DNA of 11,537 nucleotides from NCBI GenBank assembly GCA_964516295.1, contig CAZEYT010000086.1:1-11537 (forward strand), read 5' to 3'. A program made the translations under genes and the position numbers. Below are positions 5,666-11,537 of this stretch, one piece after another. How positions within the stretch are numbered: the stretch's first letter is position 1; every line of letters starts with the position of its first letter. The notes under the pieces are model-generated. The model saw nothing but the letters and a program-made list of their open reading frames with translations. It had not been told where the DNA came from and made no database searches. The DNA comes from CAZEYT01 sp964516295. Lineage in GTDB: Bacteria > Verrucomicrobiota > Verrucomicrobiia > Chthoniobacterales > Terrimicrobiaceae.

Positions 5666-6901
5666 ATGCCTATGATTCCGTTTCCCGCACGTCGCATCGA
5701 ATGGTTTGAGAACGCCCGCTTTGGGATGTTTCTTCACTGGGGGTTGTATTCCCTCCTCGGGCGCGGGGAATGGGCGATGAACCGCGAGCGCATCCCGCTT
5801 GAGACCTACCGGAAGCTTGCCGACGACTTTGCGGTCGAGGATTTCGACCCGGCCGATTGGGCCGATCTGGCGCGGCGTGCCGGTATGAAATACATGGTGC
5901 TGACAGCCAAGCATCACGAGGGATTTTGTCTTTGGGATTCCAAGGCCTGCGGATTTAACGCTGTCAATAGCGCGGCACGGCGCGACCTTGTCGGAGAGTA
6001 TGTGGAAGCGGTGCGCAAGACGGGTCTCAAGGTGGGACTCTACTATTCTCTCGGCGACTGGTATCACCCCGACTGGCGACGAGGATGGAGTGGCGACGAT
6101 GCGGCTCGCGAGCGGTTCATGGATTACACCCACGCACTCGTTCGGGAGTTGATGACGGGTTACGGCACAATCGACATTCTTTGGTATGACCTTCCGCAGT
6201 GCTACACAGCCGCCCAGTGGCGCACAGTGGAGTTAAACGCGATGGTGAGAGCGTTCCAGCCTGGCATCCTGATCAACAACCGCGCGATGACGGCCGAGGA
6301 CTTTGGGACACCCGAGCAGCATGTCGCGGCGGCCTCGCCCGGACGCCCGTGGGAATCGTGCATGACGCTCAATGAAAATTGGGGATTCTGTCCGTCCGAT
6401 AAAAACTTCAAATCTCCGAGGGACATCGCACTCATGCTGGCTGCCGTCTCGTCCGGCGGCGGCAATCTGCTCCTGAATGTCGGCCCCGACGGACGCGGCA
6501 ACATTCCGCCGGAATCGCAGGCCATCCTCGAATCCGTCGGACGCTGGCTGGAAGCGCACGGCGAGGCGGTGCTGACCACCGGTCGCCACAACCTGAGCTT
6601 CAACCTCTGGGGACCGAGCACCGTTTGCGGGAACACGATGTATTTGTTTCTCAAAAACTACTTCGGCCCCACCGTCACAGTCGGCGGTCTGCGGCAAAAC
6701 GTCCTGCAAGCGACATTGCTCGGGAGCGACCGGGTGCTGACGGCCACGCGGCAAGGCGATCAGACCATTATCACCGGCCTCCCCCAGCAGGAAACCAACG
6801 AGCTGGTCAGCGTGGTCAGGCTCGATCTCGACGAGCCGCCCTCGCAGGACACCAGCGAAGTCATCGGCTACGCGGATGTCTTCCCCCATTTCCCGAACTA
6901 A
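5666..6901 (+). CDS. GH29 alpha-L-fucosidase
   Basis: A 411-residue retaining exo-glycosidase that should release alpha-L-fucose from oligosaccharides. Family GH29 signatures appear in order: WFENARFGMFLHWGLYS (13-29), YRKLADDFAVEDFDPADW (48-65), MKYMVLTAKHHEGFCLW (74-90, with the conserved HHEGF) and GLYYSLGDW (124-132). Then come DILWYD (170-175, Asp175 the expected nucleophile), FGTPEQ (213-218), WESCMTLNENWG (229-240) and NLLLNVGPDGRGNIP (267-281). Glu217 is one candidate acid/base residue, but this position varies in the family. There is no signal peptide, so it probably acts in the cytoplasm on imported oligosaccharides. The C-terminus (about 305-411) is a small beta-domain; no extra carbohydrate-binding module follows, so the protein is on the short side for the family. 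It is the first gene of a probable operon with the next two. The family is certain; the linkage it prefers is not. Confidence 0.93.
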   Translation: MPMIPFPARRIEWFENARFGMFLHWGLYSLLGRGEWAMNRERIPLETYRKLADDFAVEDFDPADWADLARRAGMKYMVLTAKHHEGFCLWDSKACGFNAVNSAARRDLVGEYVEAVRKTGLKVGLYYSLGDWYHPDWRRGWSGDDAARERFMDYTHALVRELMTGYGTIDILWYDLPQCYTAAQWRTVELNAMVRAFQPGILINNRAMTAEDFGTPEQHVAAASPGRPWESCMTLNENWGFCPSDKNFKSPRDIALMLAAVSSGGGNLLLNVGPDGRGNIPPESQAILESVGRWLEAHGEAVLTTGRHNLSFNLWGPSTVCGNTMYLFLKNYFGPTVTVGGLRQNVLQATLLGSDRVLTATRQGDQTIITGLPQQETNELVSVVRLDLDEPPSQDTSEVIGYADVFPHFPN

Positions 6902-6920
6902 CTCTGCGCCGCAATCCGCC

Positions 6921-8858
6921 ATGCCACACCTCCACCGCATCCTTGCCGCTGTCCTTGTTTCCACCGCTGCCGCCTTCCACGCTCAGGCCGCTAACACAGG
7001 CGTCGCGGGGATGACCGAATACGAAATCCCGAAAAATTCCGGCTGGGTCAATGTCCGCGATCTCGGCGCGAAGGGCGATGGAGTCACCGACGACACCGCG
7101 GCGATCCTGTCCCATAAGCCCGAATCCGAACACTCGGTCGGGACGATTTACTTCCCGAACGGCACCTACCTCTTGAGCGACACGATTTTTGTGGGCAGCA
7201 AGCGGGTGATATTCCAAGGCGAGAGCCGCGACGGGGTGATTCTCAAACTCAAAGCGAACAGCCCGGGCTTTGGCGATTCGTCCGCGCCGAAACCCTTTAT
7301 TTCCACCTTTGGTCGATTCATGGATCGCAAAGCGAACATGGGCCAGGCATTTCGGAATTCGGTGTTCGACCTAACGATTGAAGTCGGGCCGGGAAACCCC
7401 GGCGCCGTGGCGCTGCACTACCTTGCGAACAACCAGGGCGGGGTCGAAAATGTCGCGATTCGCGGCCAAGGCAAAGCGGGTCTGGGCCTCGTCACAAACT
7501 GGCCAGGACCGTCGTTGATCCGCAAAGTTTCGATTGAAGGCTTTGACATCGGTGTCTGGAGCCTTATCGGCCAATACAGCATGACCTTCGAAGACATCTC
7601 GCTGAAAGGGCAGAAAGAATTCGGCATCTTCAATCGCGGGCAGGCGCTCTTTATCCGCGGCCTCAAGAGCGAAAACACTGTCCCGGCCATCCGCAACACT
7701 CTGCCGACGACGAACATCGTTGTCGTGGACAGCCAACTCACCGGGGGCGCGCCGACGAATATCGCCATCGACTCGCTGGAGGCCGAGCCATCCAAGCGCT
7801 ACACGTTCCAAAAGATCACGCCGGGCGTCTTCCTCCGCAACGTCTCCACCAGCGGATACAAGCAGGCGCTCGCGCTCAACCGCGACGGAAAAACGATCGA
7901 TGTCAAAGGAGGTCTCGTCAACGAGTTCAGCTCGATCCCGGCCGCCCGGCTGATGTCGAACGCGAAGACCTCGCTCAACCTCCCGGTCGAAGACGCACCG
8001 ACGGTCGATCTCGGGGATTCGGCCAACTGGGTGAACCTTCGCGATTTCACGCCGGGCACCGTCACGATCAAAGATAAGACCTACCAAGACTGGAGCGTCG
8101 CCTTGCAGGCGGCAGTAGACACCGGCGCGGAAGTGATCTACCTGCCGCGCGGCGATTACAATATTTTTGACACGGTCGAATTACGCGGAAAAATCAAAGC
8201 GATCATGGGCATGGATAGCGCGCTCAAAACGGATCTTTGGACGGATAAACCGGGACCCGCCCTCCGCATCGTCGAGAACGGCCAGCCCGCTTTGCTCATC
8301 GATCGCCTCACCGACAACTACGGCAAGGCACTAATCTTTATGGAACTGGCGGCAAAAAAAACTCTCATCATCCGCAACTCGATCTTCGGGCGTTTTCGCA
8401 ACACCGTGCCCGGAGGCAAAGTGTTTCTCTACGACGTGTGCGGCGCCAACTACGCCTTCGACAACCTCTCGGTCTGGGCCCGCCAGTTCAATCCCGAAGC
8501 CAGCCCGAAGCGGGAAGACTCGTTTAACATCCGAGTCAAAGGCGGCTCTCTCTGGGTGCTCGGGCTGAAAACCGAATACGGCAAAACCGTCATCGAAGCC
8601 ACGGATGGCGCGAAGGTCGAGGTGCTTGGCGGGTGGCACTACCACGATGGCGAAGTCGGCTACATCAACAGTGCTTCCCAAATGACCATTGCCGGCCTGC
8701 TCACGAGTAATGGCTGGTTTAAGGAAGCCCTCATCCGGGAGATTCGTGGATCGCAGACAAAAGACCTGCAACCCGCCATCGGAAAAGCCGAAGCCGACAA
8801 CTTCAACGGCGGCTACCGCCAGTATGGAACCCTTGTCCCGTTGTATCTCGGAAACTAA
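6921..8858 (+). CDS. Secreted protein with two tandem pectate lyase-like beta-helix domains (GH55-like architecture)
   Basis: A 645-residue exported protein. The start at 6921 yields a signal peptide, MPHLHRILAAVLVSTAAAF with a cut after AQA (residue 23); an in-frame ATG at 6876 would overlap the fucosidase gene and mask it. Domain 1 opens with GWVNVRDLGAKGDGVTDDTA (41-60) and IYFPNGTYLLSDTI (76-89). A second copy starts with NWVNLRDF (369-376) and IYLPRGDYNIFDTV (406-419), so the protein is an internal duplication of a Pectate_lyase_3-type beta-helix. Two tandem beta-helices are the hallmark of GH55 beta-1,3-glucanases, of similar length, but I cannot confirm the catalytic residues. Polysaccharide lyase or epimerase activity, or binding only, are alternatives. 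It lies 19 bases after the fucosidase stop, without a visible Shine-Dalgarno, which fits one operon. It probably acts outside the cytoplasm on the intact polymer. Confidence 0.8.
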   Translation: MPHLHRILAAVLVSTAAAFHAQAANTGVAGMTEYEIPKNSGWVNVRDLGAKGDGVTDDTAAILSHKPESEHSVGTIYFPNGTYLLSDTIFVGSKRVIFQGESRDGVILKLKANSPGFGDSSAPKPFISTFGRFMDRKANMGQAFRNSVFDLTIEVGPGNPGAVALHYLANNQGGVENVAIRGQGKAGLGLVTNWPGPSLIRKVSIEGFDIGVWSLIGQYSMTFEDISLKGQKEFGIFNRGQALFIRGLKSENTVPAIRNTLPTTNIVVVDSQLTGGAPTNIAIDSLEAEPSKRYTFQKITPGVFLRNVSTSGYKQALALNRDGKTIDVKGGLVNEFSSIPAARLMSNAKTSLNLPVEDAPTVDLGDSANWVNLRDFTPGTVTIKDKTYQDWSVALQAAVDTGAEVIYLPRGDYNIFDTVELRGKIKAIMGMDSALKTDLWTDKPGPALRIVENGQPALLIDRLTDNYGKALIFMELAAKKTLIIRNSIFGRFRNTVPGGKVFLYDVCGANYAFDNLSVWARQFNPEASPKREDSFNIRVKGGSLWVLGLKTEYGKTVIEATDGAKVEVLGGWHYHDGEVGYINSASQMTIAGLLTSNGWFKEALIREIRGSQTKDLQPAIGKAEADNFNGGYRQYGTLVPLYLGN

Positions 8859-8921
8859 AGTTGCGGCCACGGGCGACAGGACATCCCGAGGTTTGAATCC
8901 AACGCCCAGCGTGTTAATGGG

Positions 8922-11507
8922 ATGACGCAAGATTTCGCAAATCCCCCGGCTCGCCTCCGTGGTATTCCTTTCTGGTGTTGGAACAACCGCCTCGACCGGG
9001 ACAAGCTCTTTCGGCAGCTCGAAGCCTTCACGCAAATGGGCTTCGGTGGGGTCGTCATCCATGCCCGCACCGGTCTCGAGACCGAGTATCTCGGCTTGGA
9101 GTTTCTCGAAACTGTGCGCGCTTGCGTCGCCCGGGCAGAAACGCTGGGCCTTGCCGTCTGGCTCTACGACGAAGACCGCTGGCCGAGCGGATTCGCTGGC
9201 GGCAAAGTCACGTCCGACCCCGCCTTTCGCTCGCGCTATCTACTTTTTACCCCACATTCCTACGAGGCACTTGGTGCATCGTCGCAGCCGAACGTCTCGC
9301 AGGCGCGCGGTGCCCGCACGGGGAAGGGGTGCCTGCTGGCCCGCTACGAAATCCACCTCGAAGATGGCTTTCTCAAGCACTACCGCCGCTTGCAGCCGGG
9401 GGAAGCCTCCCGCGATGGCCGGGAATGGTTTGCCTACCTCGAAACCGCTCGCCCGTCCGCATGGTTCGGCGGCCAAACCTACGTCGATACGCTCAACCCC
9501 AAGGCCATTGACCGCTTTATAGAGTCCACCTACGAAGCTTACCGCGCCGCTCTTTCCGAGAGCTGGGGCCAGTCCGTTCCCGGCATCTTTACCGACGAGC
9601 CGCAAATGGCCATCAAATCGGTTTTCGCCCATTCCACGGACGCGACCGACCTTGTGTTTCCATGGACGGACGACCTCCCCGAGACGTTCGCAGCCACCTT
9701 CCACCAGTCGCTCGAAGACCACCTTCCCGAACTTTTCTGGGAACGCACCGATGGGCGTCCATCACAGATTCGCTATCGCTTTTTTGAGCACACGACCGAA
9801 CGCTTCGCGCGCGCCTTTTCCGACCGCCTCGGCGCCTGGTGCCGGGAAAACGGCATCCTGCTCACCGGCCATCTCATGATGGAAGGCGAACTCTACAATC
9901 AGGCCCAATCCGTCGGGGAATCTATGCGACATTACCGGGCGTTCGACCTGCCGGGCATCGACCTCCTTTGCGATTGGCGCGAATACAACACCGCCAAGCA
10001 GGCCCAGAGCGCCGCGCGCCAATTCGGACGCCCCGGCGTGATGAGCGAACTCTACGGCGTCACTGGCTGGGATTTCACTTTTGCCGGACACAAGGCGCAA
10101 GGCGACTGGCAGGCCGCCCTCGGCGTCACCCACCGGATGCACCACCTCGCTTGGATGAGCATGGCCGGCGAAGCCAAACGCGATTACCCCGCCTCCATCT
10201 TTACCCAGTCGCCATGGTGGAAGGAATACGACCTCATCGAAAGCCACTTCGCCCGCGTGCGCAGCCTCCTCGAACGCGGCAAGGCCTCGGTCCGCGTGGC
10301 CGTGATCCATCCCATCGAGAGCTATTGGCTCGCGTTCGGTCCACGTGACAAGACGACGCGACTCCGCGCGCAGTTGGAAGACAATTACAACCGCCTCACC
10401 GATTGGCTCCTTTTCGGTCTTATCGACTTCGATTTTCTTTGCGAGTCCTTGCTCCCTGGCCTCTGCCCCCAGCCCGCCGCCGCGCCCCTCGCAGTCGGCC
10501 AGTCTCGTTACGATGTCGTGATTGTCCCGCCGCTGCGCACGATCCGGCAGTCCACGCTCGACATTCTGCAAAAATTCGCGTGTGCCGGAGGCGAGATCCT
10601 CATGATGGGCCCGCCGCCACGCTGGGTCGATGCGGTGGAATCCTCAGCCGCCGACTGGCTGGCTCACCACGCCCGCGAAGTGCCCTTCGGCCAGGGCGAC
10701 CTCCTGGGAGCACTGGAAACCCGCCGCGAACTCGACATCCTCGACGCCGAGGCTAAACCCGCCGTCACCTTGTTCCATCAGATTCGTCAGGACAAAAACA
10801 AGCGCCATCTTTTTGTCTGCAATACCGACCGCGATAAACCGCTCCGCAACGCCTCGGTGCGCCTGCGTGGCCTCGGCACCGTCACCGCCCACGACACCCT
10901 CACCGGCCAGTCCCAGGCCGTGCCCGTCGAACACCTTGGCGGCTGGACCTGCTGGACGTTCGACTTCGAGGCGCACGGACACGGACTCTTCACCCACACA
11001 CCCGCTGAAATCACACCCGCCCCGCGCCCCGTTCGGAATTGGCAGGAGACCTCCCGGCTGCACAGCACGGCGATCACACGCGATGAGCCGAACGTCCTCC
11101 TCCTCGACCGCGCCCGCTGGCGGCTCGACGGCGGCGATTGGCAGCCCGAAGAAGAATTGCTGCGCCTCGGCAATCGCTTGTGCTCTCACTTCGGCATCCC
11201 CACGCAACACGGCGACATCGCGCAACCCTGGACCGACCGCGCGCCAACCCCGCATCGCGGCTGGCTCGATCTGTCTTTCCCGTTCGATGCCGACCTCCCG
11301 CTCGACCACCTCCGCCTCGTTGTCGAGCAACCCGAGACCATCGCCATCGCATGGAACGGCGGCACTGCAGCGGCACGCACGCAGAAAAAAGCGCCTTCGC
11401 AAGCGCGGTTTGCAAGCAACACCGCCCGCCGCTGTTGCACCACCCACAACAACAACAAACACTTTACAAGCTCAATTACACAACAAAACATACTTCTCAC
11501 GCACTGA
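8922..11507 (+). CDS. GH106-like putative glycosidase, C-terminus apparently frameshifted
   Basis: An 861-residue protein with a large (beta/alpha)8-type N-terminal half resembling the GH106 alpha-L-rhamnosidase group and unclassified relatives. It has IPFWCWNNRLDRDKLFRQL (15-33), GFGGVVIHARTGLETEYL (40-57), VWLYDEDRWPSGFAGGKVT (79-97), GIFTDEP (221-227), GILLTGHLMMEGE (311-323) and MSELYGVTGWDF (374-385). Glu226 and Glu376 are the best catalytic candidates by position. A Rossmann-like middle domain (about 455-570, VAVIHPIESYW and YDVVIVPPLRTI) is followed by beta-sandwich segments. There is no signal peptide. From about residue 814 the sequence turns into a Lys/Arg, then Asn/Thr-rich tail that does not look like the expected galactose-binding domain; relatives are usually longer. 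It starts 63 bases after the previous stop, without a Shine-Dalgarno. Rhamnosidase activity is only a guess. Confidence 0.7.
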   Translation: MTQDFANPPARLRGIPFWCWNNRLDRDKLFRQLEAFTQMGFGGVVIHARTGLETEYLGLEFLETVRACVARAETLGLAVWLYDEDRWPSGFAGGKVTSDPAFRSRYLLFTPHSYEALGASSQPNVSQARGARTGKGCLLARYEIHLEDGFLKHYRRLQPGEASRDGREWFAYLETARPSAWFGGQTYVDTLNPKAIDRFIESTYEAYRAALSESWGQSVPGIFTDEPQMAIKSVFAHSTDATDLVFPWTDDLPETFAATFHQSLEDHLPELFWERTDGRPSQIRYRFFEHTTERFARAFSDRLGAWCRENGILLTGHLMMEGELYNQAQSVGESMRHYRAFDLPGIDLLCDWREYNTAKQAQSAARQFGRPGVMSELYGVTGWDFTFAGHKAQGDWQAALGVTHRMHHLAWMSMAGEAKRDYPASIFTQSPWWKEYDLIESHFARVRSLLERGKASVRVAVIHPIESYWLAFGPRDKTTRLRAQLEDNYNRLTDWLLFGLIDFDFLCESLLPGLCPQPAAAPLAVGQSRYDVVIVPPLRTIRQSTLDILQKFACAGGEILMMGPPPRWVDAVESSAADWLAHHAREVPFGQGDLLGALETRRELDILDAEAKPAVTLFHQIRQDKNKRHLFVCNTDRDKPLRNASVRLRGLGTVTAHDTLTGQSQAVPVEHLGGWTCWTFDFEAHGHGLFTHTPAEITPAPRPVRNWQETSRLHSTAITRDEPNVLLLDRARWRLDGGDWQPEEELLRLGNRLCSHFGIPTQHGDIAQPWTDRAPTPHRGWLDLSFPFDADLPLDHLRLVVEQPETIAIAWNGGTAAARTQKKAPSQARFASNTARRCCTTHNNNKHFTSSITQQNILLTH
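11447..11458 (+). repeat. (CAA)4 microsatellite in an AC-rich segment
   Basis: Four CAA units lie in a stretch (about 11440-11500) very poor in G, quite unlike the GC-rich coding sequence before it. In the annotated frame it encodes NNNK. After the stop at 11505-11507 only 30 bases remain, with nothing recognisable. Confidence 0.6.
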
Positions 11508-11537
11508 TTGCCGGAACGATCCGGGGAGGCGAGCAGC

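Noticed and set aside
6233..6964. Minus-strand open frame of 243 codons across the fucosidase gene
   Set aside because: Long antisense frames are common in GC-rich coding DNA; the GH29 motifs lie clearly on the plus strand.

Overview
The window looks like chromosomal DNA of a GC-rich, polysaccharide-degrading bacterium. Verrucomicrobiota, or a relative in the PVC group, is the best guess. The guess rests on an alpha-L-fucosidase, two secreted or divergent beta-helix proteins, a secreted FG-GAP protein and a very large GH106-like glycosidase lying together, and on most genes lacking a Shine-Dalgarno sequence. No rRNA, tRNA, CRISPR array, insertion sequence or transposase was seen. The taxonomic guess is inference only.

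Left part (1-1735): the window opens inside the last quarter of a type I restriction subunit gene (hsdR). It overlaps by four bases (ATGA) a tiny zinc metallopeptidase gene of the M48/YgjP (DUF45) type, so the two are translationally coupled. Facing them is a gene for an XRE-type DNA-binding protein with a strange Trp/Glu-rich helical tail. A perfect 16-bp palindrome, nested in a wider inverted repeat, lies just before its start and is a candidate operator.

Middle (1736-3601): about 340 bases without a recognisable gene, holding one clear 8-bp-stem hairpin. Then comes a minus-strand gene for a GH28-like beta-helix protein that keeps the acidic motifs of polygalacturonases but not the GHG and RIK motifs. 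A 263-base divergent intergenic region separates it from the genes on the plus strand.

Right part (3602-11507): four plus-strand genes. They are a secreted FG-GAP/VCBS protein with an ASPIC/UnbV-like C-terminus, a GH29 alpha-L-fucosidase without a signal peptide, a secreted protein built from two tandem beta-helix domains (GH55-like architecture), and a GH106-like putative glycosidase without a signal peptide. The last three are spaced 19 and 63 bases apart and probably form one operon. Together they look like a small glycan-use locus for a fucose- (and perhaps rhamnose- or uronate-) containing polysaccharide: secreted beta-helix proteins bind or cut the polymer, and intracellular exo-enzymes trim imported oligosaccharides. 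The last gene appears to lose its normal reading frame near 11360-11400 and ends early, so it may be frameshifted.
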